From Gammaproteobacteria bacterium (GTDB taxonomy: Bacteria; Pseudomonadota; Gammaproteobacteria; Steroidobacterales; Steroidobacteraceae), in contig JASHPX010000044.1 in NCBI GenBank assembly GCA_030037905.1, positions 1-52,921 on the forward strand: 52,921 nucleotides of DNA. Reading direction: 5' to 3'. The position numbers were made by a program, and so were the translations under genes. Of the stretch, positions 7,744 through 19,150 are shown piece after piece. The notes beneath the pieces are model-generated. The model was not told where the DNA came from. It saw only the letters and a program-made list of their open reading frames with translations, and did not search any database. Numbering within the stretch: position 1 is the first letter of the stretch; every line of letters begins with the position of its first letter.

Positions 7744-10700
7744 CAGCTGTACCTGCGCGTCTCGCCGGGGAGCGACAGGTTGGTGATACAACGCGCGCAC
7801 AGCTGTGGATGCTGCGCACTGGCACCCACATCGGGCCGGTGTTGCCAGCAGCGCACGCACTTCGGCTGCCTCGAGGGCTCCACGCGGATCCATACGCCCG
7901 GAGTACTCAGCGCCGGCACGGCCTCGGCAGGCACGCCAGCGGGCGAGCGCGCAACGTCCGCCGACAGCGCGAGCGCCTGCTCGGCGACGACTCGGTGCAC
8001 GCGCGCCTCGGAGGTGATCATGAAGAAGCGCAGCTCCTCGCCCAGCGACGCGAGCCGCGCGTACGGCTCCGGAGCGCACCATAGCTCGAGCTCCGCATCC
8101 AGCGGCGCCCCGATCGAGCCGGCCACACGCAACCGCTCGAGCTCCCGCGCCACATCGGCGCGCAGCGCGATCAATGCGTCCCAGTCGATGGATGCAGCTC
8201 CCGTGTCCGGCAGCTCGTGCCAGACCGTCAGGAACACCGATTCGGCGCGGCCGTCGGCAGCTCGGTTCGGCGCCACCGCGTCGCTGGACGCCGCCGCGTC
8301 GCTGGGCGCCGCCGCGTTGCCGGGCGCCACTGCGTTGCCGGGCGCAGCCGCGTTGCCGGACGCCGCCACCGCGCCCGGCAGATGCCGCCACATCTCCTCG
8401 GCGGTGAACGGTAGGATCGGCGCGAGCCAGCGCACCAGACATTCGGCCATGTGCCACAGCGCGGTCTGCGCCGAGCGGCGCGCGCGGCTCGACGCCGGGG
8501 TCGTGTACAGCCGGTCCTTCAGGATATCCAGGTACAGTCCGCCCATATCCACGACACAGAAGTTGTGGATCTTCTGGTAGATCACGTGGAAGGCGAAGCT
8601 GCGATACGCATCGACGATCTGCGCCTGCAGCGAACGCGTGCGCTCGATCGCCCAGCGATCCAGCGCTACGAGGTCCGCGACGGCGAGCGCGTCGCGCGCC
8701 GGCTCGAACTGATCCAGGTTGCCCAGCAGGAAGCGCACCGTGTTGCGCATCCGCCGGTACGAATCCGTGATGCGCTTGAGAATCTCCTGGGAGAGACTCA
8801 TCTCGTGAGCGTAGTCGGTCGCCGCGACCCACAGTCGCAATACGTCAGCACCGAGGGTACGCAGAATGTCCTGCGGCTCAATGCCGTTACCGAGCGACTT
8901 GGACATCTTGCGGCCCTGCTCGTCGACCGTGAAGCCATGCGTCAGCACGGCGCGGTAGGGTGCGCGCGCATACAGCGCCTCGGACATCAGCAGCGAGCTG
9001 TGAAACCAGCCGCGGTGCTGATCGGAGCCTTCCAGGTAGAGATCCACGGGCGCGCTGAAATCCGGCCGCAGCGCCGCGACACACTCGAACGACAGGCCCG
9101 AATCCGCCCACACGTCCATGACGTCCTGCAGCTTGTCGTATTCGGCGGCCGAGGCGCCCAGGAGCTCTGCGGGATCCAGCGCAAACCATGCGTCGATGCC
9201 GCCGCGCTCCACGCGCGCGGCGACCGCCTCGAGCAGCTCCCCGGTGCGCGGGTGCAGAGCCGCCGTCTGCTTGTGCACGAACAGCGCCAGCGGCACGCCC
9301 CAGGTGCGCTGGCGCGAGATGCACCAATCGGGCCGCTCGGCGATCATCCCCGTGATGCGCTGCTCGCCCCAGGCCGGGGTCCAGCGCACCGTGCGAATGT
9401 CGCGCAGCGCATGCTCGCGCAGGCCGTGTTGATCCATGCTGATGAACCACTGGGGCGTGGCGCGAAAGATCAACGGGGAGTGATGCCGCCAGCAGTGCGG
9501 GTAGCTGTGCCGCAGCGGCTCCTGGTGTAGCAGCGCCCCACGCCGCGCCAGCTCCGCGATGATCACGCCATTCGCCTTGCCGACGGGCAGGCCGCCGACG
9601 AGCGCGGTATCCGCGGCGAAACGGCCATCGGGACCGACCGGATTGACGACCGGCAGCCCGTAGCGGACCCCGACGAAGTAATCCTCCTGGCCATGCGCGG
9701 GCGCCGTATGCACCGCACCGGTACCGGTATCGAGCGTGACGTGCTCGGCGAGAATCACCGGCACCGATCGCGGCAGCCACGGATGCGCGAGCGCGAGCCC
9801 CTCGAGCGCGCGCCCCCGGAAGCTGCCGAGCACCTCGGGCGCGCCACCGCCTGCGGCGGCGCTCGAGCCGTAGCGCTCCAGGCAGCGATCCTTCAGCGCC
9901 GCGGCAAGCACCAGCACGCGCCGCTGAGGCACCGCCAGCCCCGGCGCCGCGTACTCCGGCGCCGCGTGCTCCGGTACCGCGACGGCCAGGTACTCGAACT
10001 CATCGCGCAGCGCCACGGCCTCGTTGGCCGGCAGTGTCCAGGGAGTGGTGGTCCAGATGACCACGGCCACCGCTGGCCCCAGGCGTGCCGGCTCGATACC
10101 CGTGCGGCGCGCGAAATCCGCGACGTCGGCGACGGGAAAGGCGACGTCGATCGCGGGCGACACCGCCTCCTCGTATTCCACTTCCGCTTCCGCCAGCGCC
10201 GAGCGGCAGTCCAGGCACCAATGCACGGGCTTGGCGCCGCGGTACAGGTGGCCGTTGCGGATGATGCGGCCGAGCGCGCGGATCTGCTGCGCCTCGTAGC
10301 GCGGATCCATCGTGAGGTAGGGATGCTCCCAATCGCCGAACACTCCGAGGCGCTCGAAATCGGCGCGCTGCGTATCGATCTGCTCGCTCGCAAACGCGCG
10401 GCACGCGGCTCGGAACGCCGCCGCATCGAGCTTCTGGCCCGGCTTGCCGTGCTTCTTCTCCACGGCCAGCTCGATCGGCAGGCCATGACAGTCCCATCCC
10501 GGAATGTAGGGAGCGTCCTGTCCGTCGAGCGTGCGCGACTTGACGATGATGTCCTTCAGCACCTTGTTGAGCGCGTGGCCGAGATGGATCGCGCCGTTGG
10601 CGTACGGCGGGCCATCGTGCAGCACGAACGACGGCCGCCCGCGGCTCACGGCGCGCATGCGCTGATAGATGGCGAGATCTTTCCAGCGCGCGAGCTGCTC

Positions 10701-10778
10701 GGGCTCGCGCCGGGCCAGATCCGCCTTCATGGGGAACTGCGTCTGCGGCAGATTGACAGTCTGTCTGTAGTCGGTCAC
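7743..10778 (-). CDS. ileS: Isoleucyl-tRNA synthetase
   Basis: Class I synthetase charging tRNA-Ile, with an editing domain for misactivated valine. The HIGH motif is [15 protein letters not shown], the KMSKS loop is [19 protein letters not shown], the editing domain shows [17 protein letters not shown], and the C-terminal zinc finger has CVRCWQHR and CARCITNL. Its 1011 residues exceed the usual 940. The excess comes mainly from two low-complexity insertions: a [11 protein letters not shown] run in the CP/editing region, and an 18-nt x6 repeat encoding six-residue Ala-rich units ([12 protein letters not shown]) in the tRNA-binding region. The start ATG at 10778 begins [19 protein letters not shown], as in homologues. 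Confidence 0.97.
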   Translation of the reverse strand: MTDYRQTVNLPQTQFPMKADLARREPEQLARWKDLAIYQRMRAVSRGRPSFVLHDGPPYANGAIHLGHALNKVLKDIIVKSRTLDGQDAPYIPGWDCHGLPIELAVEKKHGKPGQKLDAAAFRAACRAFASEQIDTQRADFERLGVFGDWEHPYLTMDPRYEAQQIRALGRIIRNGHLYRGAKPVHWCLDCRSALAEAEVEYEEAVSPAIDVAFPVADVADFARRTGIEPARLGPAVAVVIWTTTPWTLPANEAVALRDEFEYLAVAVPEHAAPEYAAPGLAVPQRRVLVLAAALKDRCLERYGSSAAAGGGAPEVLGSFRGRALEGLALAHPWLPRSVPVILAEHVTLDTGTGAVHTAPAHGQEDYFVGVRYGLPVVNPVGPDGRFAADTALVGGLPVGKANGVIIAELARRGALLHQEPLRHSYPHCWRHHSPLIFRATPQWFISMDQHGLREHALRDIRTVRWTPAWGEQRITGMIAERPDWCISRQRTWGVPLALFVHKQTAALHPRTGELLEAVAARVERGGIDAWFALDPAELLGASAAEYDKLQDVMDVWADSGLSFECVAALRPDFSAPVDLYLEGSDQHRGWFHSSLLMSEALYARAPYRAVLTHGFTVDEQGRKMSKSLGNGIEPQDILRTLGADVLRLWVAATDYAHEMSLSQEILKRITDSYRRMRNTVRFLLGNLDQFEPARDALAVADLVALDRWAIERTRSLQAQIVDAYRSFAFHVIYQKIHNFCVVDMGGLYLDILKDRLYTTPASSRARRSAQTALWHMAECLVRWLAPILPFTAEEMWRHLPGAVAASGNAAAPGNAVAPGNAAAPSDAAASSDAVAPNRAADGRAESVFLTVWHELPDTGAASIDWDALIALRADVARELERLRVAGSIGAPLDAELELWCAPEPYARLASLGEELRFFMITSEARVHRVVAEQALALSADVARSPAGVPAEAVPALSTPGVWIRVEPSRQPKCVRCWQHRPDVGASAQHPQLCARCITNLSLPGETRRYS
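8271..8378. repeat. 18-nt x6 in-frame tandem repeat inside ileS
   Basis: Six consecutive 18-mers of type CGCCGCCGCGTTGCCGGG encode Ala/Gly/Asn/Pro-rich six-residue units between the catalytic core and the C-terminal region. Array length is a multiple of three, so the frame is kept. Confidence 0.88.
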
Positions 10779-10789
10779 TCGCTACCTCG

Positions 10790-10846
10790 CTATCAACCAT
10801 CACCGCCGCTATCAACCATCACCGCCGCTATCAGCCGCCACCGCCG
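10790..10846. repeat. 19-nt x3 tandem repeat across the ribF stop codon
   Basis: CTATCAACCATCACCGCCG occurs twice, and a third, diverged copy (CTATCAGCCGCCACCGCCG) contains the ribF stop and last codons. The array fills the gap between ribF and ileS and looks like outward duplication of the ribF 3' end. Confidence 0.88.
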
Positions 10847-11760
10847 GCCCCGAGAATGTCGCGCGCCTGCGCCGCATCGCGCCGCATCTGCGCCACCATC
10901 GCCTCCATCGAGTCGAATGTCAGCTCATCGCGCAGCCTCGCAACAAATTCGACCGACAGCTCCCGGCCGTACAGGTCGCCGTCGAAGTCGAACAGATGCG
11001 CCTCGAGCAGCACCTGCCGGCCGCCGACCATGGGCCGCGTGCCGAGGTTGGCCACGCCGGGCAGCGCACCCGCGCCGGGCACCCCCGCCACGCGCACCGC
11101 AAACACGCCGCTGAGCGGCACGCGCCGGCGCTTGACCGCGATGTTCGCGGTCGGAAAGCCCAGCGTGCGCCCGAGCCGATCGCCCGCGCGCACGCGGCCG
11201 CACATCGCATAGGGGCGCCCGAGCCAGCGCTGCGCGCCGGCGAAATCCCCTGCTGCCAGCGCCGCGCGCACTCTACCGCTACTGACACGCTCACGGTTCA
11301 GCTGCACCGGCGAGACGACATCCACCGTAAAGCCGAACGGCTTGGCATGCGCGGCGCACCAGCCGGCACTCGCCTCCCCGCCGCGCCCGAAGCGAAAGTC
11401 GTGCCCCACGACGACCACGCGGGCGTGCGCCGCGGCCAGGAGCTGCATGAACTGCAGCCCCGAAGTCACCCGCAGGGCCTCGTCGAAGCTCAGCAGGCAG
11501 AGCCGCTCGACACCGCATCCCTGGAATATGTGCCAGCGTTCACGCAGATTCGTCAGCCGTGGGGGCGGATCGTCCGGCTGCAGGAACTCGCGCGGCAGCG
11601 GCTCGAAGGTGAGCACCATGGTCGGCAGCGCCAGGCGCCGCCCGTGCCAGAGCAGTCGTTCGATCAGCGCCTGATGGCCAAGGTGAATGCCATCGAAGCT
11701 GCCGATCGTAACGACACAGTCGCCTTGCTGTTCCAGCGCAGGTCTGCGGATGAGCTCCAT
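10831..11760 (-). CDS. ribF: Bifunctional riboflavin kinase / FAD synthetase
   Basis: Makes FMN from riboflavin and then FAD. The N-terminal adenylyltransferase shows VVTIGSFDGIHLGHQALI and VVVGHDFRFGRGGEA. The C-terminal kinase shows LGRTLGFPTANIAVKRRRVPL and LGTRPMVGG with LEAHLFDFDGDLYGRELSVEF. The 309 residues are normal. First gene of the minus-strand operon ribF-ileS-lspA-ispH, an order typical of gammaproteobacteria. The AT-rich divergent promoter region lies upstream. No FMN riboswitch was seen. Confidence 0.96.
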   Translation of the reverse strand: MELIRRPALEQQGDCVVTIGSFDGIHLGHQALIERLLWHGRRLALPTMVLTFEPLPREFLQPDDPPPRLTNLRERWHIFQGCGVERLCLLSFDEALRVTSGLQFMQLLAAAHARVVVVGHDFRFGRGGEASAGWCAAHAKPFGFTVDVVSPVQLNRERVSSGRVRAALAAGDFAGAQRWLGRPYAMCGRVRAGDRLGRTLGFPTANIAVKRRRVPLSGVFAVRVAGVPGAGALPGVANLGTRPMVGGRQVLLEAHLFDFDGDLYGRELSVEFVARLRDELTFDSMEAMVAQMRRDAAQARDILGAGGGG

Positions 11761-11772
11761 GACCGATGACGC

Positions 11773-11806
11773 AATGTAAATTCAAATGTAAATTTGCAAG
11801 TATAGT
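11773..11806. promoter_or_regulatory. AT-rich divergent promoter region with 10-bp direct repeats
   Basis: Between ribF and the transglutaminase gene, AATGTAAATT occurs twice at a 12-bp period (11773-11782 and 11785-11794). A good plus-strand -10, TATAGT, follows at 11801-11806. The segment is strikingly AT-rich for this genome. No clear -35 is seen, so the direct repeats may be an activator site. Confidence 0.5.
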
Positions 11807-11824
11807 GAATTTTCCGGGTCAGCC

Positions 11825-12703
11825 ATGACTGTTCTGCATATCCGCCATCATACCTGCTACGAATACCGCACCCCGGTGCAACTGGGCGAGCATCGGCTCA
11901 TGACACGGCCGCGCGACAGCCACGATCTGCGGCTGCTGGACACTTCGCTCTCGATCGAGCCGGCGGCCAGCCAAGTACGCTGGATCCACGATGTGTTCGG
12001 CAATTCCATCACGATCGTGAGCTTCGACAGCCGCGCGAAGCGGCTGACGTTCATGTCGGACTTCCGCGTACAGCATTTCCCGGGTGCGCCGCAGGAGATT
12101 GCGGTCGAGCCATACGCCGCGAGCTTTCCCTTCAGCTACTCGGCCAGCGACGCCGAGGATCTCGGCCGCACCAAGGAGCGACACCATCCCGATCCCCAGC
12201 ATCGCATCGACCAGTGGGCGCATGCATTGCTGCAGCAGGTACCGCGGGCCGCGACGCTCGAGACGCTGGCGTCGATGACCGCGAACATCAGGGAAACGTT
12301 CAAGTACACGGCGCGCGAAGCCGCCGGAGTGCAGACACCGCTCGAGACACTCGAGCGCCGCAGTGGCAGCTGCCGCGATTTCGCGCTGTTCATGATGGAG
12401 GCGGCGCGCAGTCTCGGAGTCGCCGCGCGCTTCGTGTCCGGCTACCTGTACGATGAGCGGCGCGTGGATGCGGGCGAGGCACTGGTCGGCGGCGGCGCGA
12501 CACATGCGTGGGTGCAGCTCTACCTGCCGGGAGCCGGCTGGGTCGAGTATGACCCGACCAACGGGCTGGTCGGTGGGCGTAACCTGATCCGCGTGGCCGT
12601 GGCCCGCGACCCGTCGCAGGCGGTGCCGGTCGCGGGCAGCTTTCAGGGCCCGGAGGATGCGCACTTGTCCTTGACCGTACGCGTCGAGGTCACGACGGAT
12701 TGA
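11825..12703 (+). CDS. Transglutaminase-like cysteine peptidase family protein
   Basis: Has the bacterial transglutaminase N-terminal beta domain (LHIRHHTCYEYRTPVQLGEH) followed by a papain-like transglutaminase core. The catalytic triad is visible as Cys in RRSGSCRDFALFM, His in GGATHAWVQLYLPG and Asp in WVEYDPTNGL. The 292 residues are normal for the family, and no signal peptide suggests a cytoplasmic protein. Together with the following ATP-grasp and alpha-E genes it forms a recurrent gene set proposed to make and cleave peptide or isopeptide bonds. Substrate is unknown. Confidence 0.9.
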   Translation: MTVLHIRHHTCYEYRTPVQLGEHRLMTRPRDSHDLRLLDTSLSIEPAASQVRWIHDVFGNSITIVSFDSRAKRLTFMSDFRVQHFPGAPQEIAVEPYAASFPFSYSASDAEDLGRTKERHHPDPQHRIDQWAHALLQQVPRAATLETLASMTANIRETFKYTAREAAGVQTPLETLERRSGSCRDFALFMMEAARSLGVAARFVSGYLYDERRVDAGEALVGGGATHAWVQLYLPGAGWVEYDPTNGLVGGRNLIRVAVARDPSQAVPVAGSFQGPEDAHLSLTVRVEVTTD

Positions 12704-13006
12704 ACACGGATCAGGGGCGCACCCGCCGGCGGCGCAGCGGATGCGAGGTCACACCGCGTTGAGCGGCCGCACCGCCACCCGCACCGACAGCTCGTGGCTG
12801 CGCCTGCTCGTACAGGTACATCGTGCGGCAATGAGGGGCCGGGCGCAGCCGCACAACCTGCGGCCCGAGGCGCACACGGACGCACCTGTTTGGCGCATAC
12901 CGGAGCAAATATGCACCAACTCGTTCCCCCGTTTGCGGAACGAGGGCGTGCACGCTATGGTTCCTGTCGAGGGCCGCGGGCCGCGACAGGGGTGCGAGCG
13001 CTCAGC
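12704..13006. other. 303-bp intergenic/leader with two inverted repeats
   Basis: No convincing gene. Two hairpin-forming inverted repeats lie in the probable 5' leader of the ATP-grasp gene: CTCGTTCC/GGAACGAG at 12920-12944 (9-nt loop), and CCTGTCG/CGACAGG at 12963-12990, ending 16 nt before the ATG. The second could expose or hide the ribosome-binding region. The ORF-track N-terminal extension of the downstream gene through this region lacks family similarity. Confidence 0.45.
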
Positions 13007-14458
13007 ATGCAGGTGGACTGGAGCGCCTATTCGGCGCCGGGTTTGCATGATGAACTGATGGGGCCTGGCGGGCGCCCGCGCGCCGCAGGGCGTGCGCTGA
13101 TGCGACACCTCTCGGATCTCGACGAGCAGGAGATCGGCCTGCGCCAGCGGGCCGCCGAGCTCGCCATCAAGGCGATGGGCATCACCTTCACCGTGTATCA
13201 CGAGCAGGACGGCTCGATCGACCGCGCCTGGCCGCTGGACATCATCCCGCGCACCATTACACGCAAAGAATGGCTGTGTATCGAGGCGGGACTGCGCCAG
13301 CGCGTCACGGCGCTGAACCTGTTCATCGATGATGTCTATCACGATCAGCGCATCCTGAAGGACGGCGTGGTCCCGGAGGAACTCATCGCCTCCTCCACCA
13401 ATTTCCGCCGCGAGTGCGTCGGCATTGCGCCGCCGCTGCGCTGCTGGGCCCACATCTGCGGCACGGATCTGGTGCGCGATAAGGACGGCACCGTATTCGT
13501 GCTCGAGGACAACCTGCGCGTACCTTCCGGCGTGTCGTACATGCTCGAGAACCGCCAGGTCATCAAGCGCGTGTTCCCGGAGATGTTCGACAGCGCCGCG
13601 ATCCTGCCGGTGGATGATTACCCGTCGAAGCTGCACGAGATGCTGCTGGCGTTGTCTCCGCAGCGCCAGCAGCGTGCCGAGATCGTGGTGCTGACGCCGG
13701 GGGTCTACAACTCGGCGTACTTCGAGCACGCCTACCTCGCCCGCCAGATGGGCTGCGAGCTGGTGGAAGGGCGCGACCTGGCCGTGCACGACGATGATTG
13801 CGTGTACATGCACACGGTACGCGGGTGGACGCCGGTGGACGTGATCTATCGGCGCGTCGACGATGACTTCCTCGATCCGGAAGTGTTCCGCGCCGACTCG
13901 GCCCTTGGCGTACGTGGCCTGATGCGTGCCTGGTCCAAGGGCAACGTGGCACTGGCCAACGCGCCCGGCGCCGGAGTCGCCGACGACAAGCTGATCTATA
14001 CGTACGTGCCGGACATGATCCGCTACTACCTGGACGAGGACGCGGTCCTGCCGAACGTGCCCTCGTGGCGTTGCTGCGAGCCCAGGCAGCTCGAATACGT
14101 GCTCGCACACCTGGATTCGCTGGTGGTGAAGACCATCGACGGCTCCGGCGGCTACGGCATGCTCATGGGACCGAGCGCCTCGCAGGCCGAGCGCTCGAAG
14201 TTCGCCGCCGCCCTCAAGCGCACCCCGCGCGGCTACATCGCCCAGCCCGTGGTGACGCTGTCGACCGTGCCGACCTTCACGGGCAGCGGTCTGGAGCCGC
14301 GCCACGTGGACCTGCGCCCCTTCGTGCTCAGCGGTCCGCAGACCTACGTGACCACCGGCGGGCTGACGCGCGTGGCCATGCGCCGCGGTACGCTGATCGT
14401 CAACTCCAGCCAGGGTGGCGGCAGCAAGGACACCTGGGTCGTCGACACGGAGGCCTAA
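13007..14458 (+). CDS. Circularly permuted ATP-grasp type 2 protein (DUF404/DUF407)
   Basis: Predicted peptide ligase that activates a carboxylate with ATP and joins an amine. Family blocks seen include GITFTVYHEQDGSIDRAWPLDIIPR, GLRQRVTALNLFIDDVYHD, GTVFVLEDNLRVPSGVSYML, VKTIDGSGGYGMLMGP and the Gln/Pro-rich strand GYIAQPVVTLSTVPTF. I start at the ATG 13007 (MQVDWSAYSAPG), giving 483 residues, the family's usual length. The ORF track adds 71 unsupported residues. Its stop is 2 nt from the alpha-E start, so the two are coupled. Confidence 0.88.
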   Translation: MQVDWSAYSAPGLHDELMGPGGRPRAAGRALMRHLSDLDEQEIGLRQRAAELAIKAMGITFTVYHEQDGSIDRAWPLDIIPRTITRKEWLCIEAGLRQRVTALNLFIDDVYHDQRILKDGVVPEELIASSTNFRRECVGIAPPLRCWAHICGTDLVRDKDGTVFVLEDNLRVPSGVSYMLENRQVIKRVFPEMFDSAAILPVDDYPSKLHEMLLALSPQRQQRAEIVVLTPGVYNSAYFEHAYLARQMGCELVEGRDLAVHDDDCVYMHTVRGWTPVDVIYRRVDDDFLDPEVFRADSALGVRGLMRAWSKGNVALANAPGAGVADDKLIYTYVPDMIRYYLDEDAVLPNVPSWRCCEPRQLEYVLAHLDSLVVKTIDGSGGYGMLMGPSASQAERSKFAAALKRTPRGYIAQPVVTLSTVPTFTGSGLEPRHVDLRPFVLSGPQTYVTTGGLTRVAMRRGTLIVNSSQGGGSKDTWVVDTEA

Positions 14459-14460
14459 GG

Positions 14461-15480
14461 ATGCTTGCGCGCACCGTCGAGAACGTCTACTGGCTGGCAC
14501 GCTACCTGGAGCGCGCTGAGAACACCGCGCGGCTGGTCAGTGTCAACTCGCACCTGCTGCTGGACCTGCCTCCGGGCATCGACCCGGGCTGGCTGCCGCT
14601 CGTGGACATCACCGGCAGCCGCGCGCTGTTCGACGCGCGCTACAAGCGCGCTGCCGAGCGTGATGTGGTGCAGTTCCTGATCGCCGACCGCGACAATCCC
14701 GGCTCGATCGTCGCCTCGCTGAATCTGGCGCGCGAGAATGCGCGCGCGCTGCGCGACGTGCTGCCGGCCGAGACCTGGGAGGAGCTCAACAGCTTCTTCA
14801 TGCGCTTCTCCGAGGATCTGCCCGCAGGCCTGAGCCGCGCCGCGCGCTTCGATTTCCTCAAGCGCAGCGTGCTGGTTTCGCAAACCCTCACCGGCATGCT
14901 CGACGGCACCATGAGCCGCAATGATGCCCACACTTTCATGATGCTCGGACGCAACCTGGAACGCGCCGACATGACCAGCCGCATCATCGACGTGCGCTCA
15001 GCGCAGCTGCTGCCCGACACCTCGGAGCTGCGGCCGTTCGACACCATCCAGTGGATGAGCGTGCTGCGTTCGCTGTCCGGCTACGAGATGTACCGCCTCG
15101 GCCGCGAGCGCGTGAACCGCGCCGACGTGCTCGAGTTCGCGCTGCGCGACGAGCGCTTCCCGCGCTCCTGCCTGTTCTGTCTGCTGCAGATGGAGCCGTG
15201 CCTGCACGGATTACCGCGCAGCGGCGGCGCGCGCAGCGCGCTCGTGAACGCCAGCCAGTTCCTGGCGGGCGCCGACCTCGGCGGCCTCGACCAGGAAGGG
15301 CTGCACGAACTGATCGATCAGGTGCAGCTGCACCTCACGGCGCTGCACGCGACGATCGCGGGCAGCTACTTCCCCCGGCCGGCACTCGCCGCCTCGGCCG
15401 CCGGCTCGCCGGCCGCGGCGGGCGCAGCCCAGGGCGAGCGCGCGCCGCAGGTGCCGCGCCCGCTGGCACTGTTCCAGTGA
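14461..15480 (+). CDS. Alpha-E domain protein (DUF403)
   Basis: All-helical protein that almost always accompanies circularly permuted ATP-grasp ligases and may be a partner or acceptor subunit. It opens with MLARTVENVYWLARYLERAENTAR, the classic alpha-E start, and contains SRNDAHTFMMLGRNLERADMTSRIIDV. The ATG at 14461 follows the ATP-grasp stop by 2 nt; the ORF-track start at 14065 lies inside the upstream gene in another frame. The last 30 residues are Ala/Pro-rich filler. glgP begins 24 nt downstream. Confidence 0.88.
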   Translation: MLARTVENVYWLARYLERAENTARLVSVNSHLLLDLPPGIDPGWLPLVDITGSRALFDARYKRAAERDVVQFLIADRDNPGSIVASLNLARENARALRDVLPAETWEELNSFFMRFSEDLPAGLSRAARFDFLKRSVLVSQTLTGMLDGTMSRNDAHTFMMLGRNLERADMTSRIIDVRSAQLLPDTSELRPFDTIQWMSVLRSLSGYEMYRLGRERVNRADVLEFALRDERFPRSCLFCLLQMEPCLHGLPRSGGARSALVNASQFLAGADLGGLDQEGLHELIDQVQLHLTALHATIAGSYFPRPALAASAAGSPAAAGAAQGERAPQVPRPLALFQ

Positions 15481-15504
15481 CGCACTGCGCCCAGGACGCG
15501 CGCG

Positions 15505-18036
<2,532 letters not shown>

Positions 18037-18104
18037 GCGCAGGTGTGGCGCGTGCGCGGCGACGCCTTGCGCGGGCGGCCAGGCGGACAGCGCGGCGTGT
18101 ACCG

Positions 18105-18198
18105 GCGCGAGGCTGCGGTCGGCGACTCGCACCGGTCGCGGCTGGCCGTTGAGCTCGAAGAACATACGGTCCAGCGTGTACTTATGTTCGCCGGGATC
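18105..18198 (-). pseudogene. Pyruvate carboxylase fragment
   Basis: On the minus strand an open frame reads DPGEHKYTLDRMFFELNGQP and continues RPVRVADRS. MFFELNGQPRxVRVxDR is the conserved strand of the central linker domain of pyruvate carboxylase, just before the biotin carrier region. Only about 32 codons keep this similarity. Upstream the frame is closed by TGA, and downstream it runs into antisense of glgP. It is too short to act and probably marks an ancestral deletion. Confidence 0.5.
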
Positions 18199-18310
18199 GG
18201 CGCGGGCGCTGCGTCCGCTGGCTGGCGATGAGCGTCAGCGGCCACCTATCGGCGCCACCTGTCGGCCGGTGGGCCCAGCGGATCCGCCTGCGGGCCGCTC
18301 GGCGGGTGCG

Positions 18311-18340
18311 TTGACAAGGTCCGGCCCACTTTCGCACACT
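18311..18340 (+). promoter_or_regulatory. Candidate rpsT promoter
   Basis: A perfect -35 TTGACA at 18311-18316 is followed after 18 bp by CACACT, a weak -10. It would give a leader of about 90 nt before the TTG start of rpsT. Confidence 0.4.
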
Positions 18341-18437
18341 ACGCGGCCCTTCGACGCGGCCCTTCGCGACAGCTGGGCACGCGCGCCTCGGTAGCGGCGG
18401 CGCAAATGGCGATCCTGCGGGCAAACCGGAGCAGAAC

Positions 18438-18767
18438 TTGGCGAATACCAAATCGGCGGAAAAGGCCGCTCACCAGGCTGAAAAGCACCGCGCGCGCAAT
18501 ATCGCGCTGCGCTCGCGCATGCGCACGGCCGTACGCCACGTGAACGATGCCATCGCCAAGGGCGACGCGCAGGAGGCCCGGCAGCGCTACGAGGCCGCCG
18601 TGCCGTTGATCGACACGCTGGTGAACAAGCACATCGTCCATCGCAATAAGGCCGACCGCCACAAGAGCCGCCTCGCGGCGCGCGTCAAATCCCTGGCGAG
18701 TGGGGGCAAGAGCGCCGCCGGCGGGAACCCCGCGCCGGCGGGTGGCTCGAGCAATCCGGGCGGCTGA
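18438..18767 (+). CDS. rpsT: 30S ribosomal protein S20
   Basis: Binds 16S rRNA early in small-subunit assembly. MANTKSAEKAAHQAEKHRARN, SRMRTAVRHVNDAI and HRNKADRHKSRLAARVKSL are diagnostic. The start is TTG, preceded by GGAGCAG. E. coli rpsT also starts with UUG, which is tied to its translational feedback, so the TTG is probably functional. The protein has 109 residues instead of about 87; the extra C-terminus is Gly/Ala/Ser-rich and unlikely to be ordered. Confidence 0.96.
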   Translation: MANTKSAEKAAHQAEKHRARNIALRSRMRTAVRHVNDAIAKGDAQEARQRYEAAVPLIDTLVNKHIVHRNKADRHKSRLAARVKSLASGGKSAAGGNPAPAGGSSNPGG

Positions 18768-18790
18768 TGGCGGCTGATGGCGGCTGACGG
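18761..18790. repeat. 10-nt x3 tandem repeat across the rpsT stop
   Basis: CGGCTGATGG, CGGCTGATGG and CGGCTGACGG follow one another. The first contains the rpsT TGA stop and the next two repeat the stop outside the gene. Confidence 0.88.
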
Positions 18791-18805
18791 CGACCGATTG
18801 GCCGC

Positions 18806-19129
18806 TCAGCCGGAGCGTTCGTAGTCCTCCAGCGCCAGCAGCAGCGAGAGCCTCTCATCCCCTCGCGCGACCTCGCGCCAGTGTCTTCCCTCGGGCCAGG
18901 GCTCGAGTGCGCCCGCCAGCGCCCACAGCATGTTCAGTGACGAGGCGATGCCGGCTCGTTTGAGCTCGTAGAACGCTCGCACCGCGCCCCGGCGCCGTAG
19001 CTCCTCGGCGCTGTCCACGCCGATGCGCGCGAGCATGCGCTCCGAGCGCGTCCCCAGATTGCGTAAGTCACGGATGCGCAGCCGCAGCTTGCCGGCCGCG
19101 ATACGCGCGCGGACTTTGCTGTTGCGCAT
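18806..19129 (-). CDS. TfoX C-terminal domain protein
   Basis: 107-residue protein matching the C-terminal domain of TfoX/Sxy (LRNLGTRSERMLARIGVDSAEELRR, GAVRAFYELKRAG, LNMLWALAGAL, HWREV). That helix-hairpin-helix-like domain is found alone in many proteobacteria. The N-terminal TfoX domain that activates competence genes through CRP is absent, so a competence role is not implied. It lies 21 nt downstream of cgtA on the same strand and may be the operon's last gene. Confidence 0.82.
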   Translation of the reverse strand: MRNSKVRARIAAGKLRLRIRDLRNLGTRSERMLARIGVDSAEELRRRGAVRAFYELKRAGIASSLNMLWALAGALEPWPEGRHWREVARGDERLSLLLALEDYERSG

Positions 19130-19150
19130 GGTGCATTCTCGCCCAAAGCG

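Larger units (their letters stand above)
18037..18437. other. 401-bp gap between glgP and rpsT
   Basis: Contains a minus-strand pyruvate carboxylase relic (18105-18198) and a candidate rpsT promoter (from 18311). The remaining sequence is GC-rich with no supportable gene; the ORFs listed there in other frames have no family features. Confidence 0.6.

Noticed and set aside
8271-8378. CRISPR-like regular repeats
   Set aside because: Units are contiguous with no spacers and are in-frame codons; this is a tandem repeat, not an array. No cas genes in the window.
7774-8832. N-terminal 360 residues of the 541-residue minus-strand ORF
   Set aside because: Arg/Ala/Gly-rich read-through in another frame of ileS; only the part from 7743 down is LspA.
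11761-11824. FMN riboswitch upstream of ribF
   Set aside because: The gap is only 64 bp and AT-rich, with none of the conserved RFN helices.
12920-12944. Terminator hairpin after the transglutaminase gene
   Set aside because: The 8-bp stem is good, but no T-run follows and it is over 200 bp beyond the stop; left as a leader inverted repeat.
12749-14500. 583-residue minus-strand ORF
   Set aside because: It lies exactly antisense to the ATP-grasp gene, is His/Arg/Val-rich and has no family motif; a typical shadow in GC-rich DNA.
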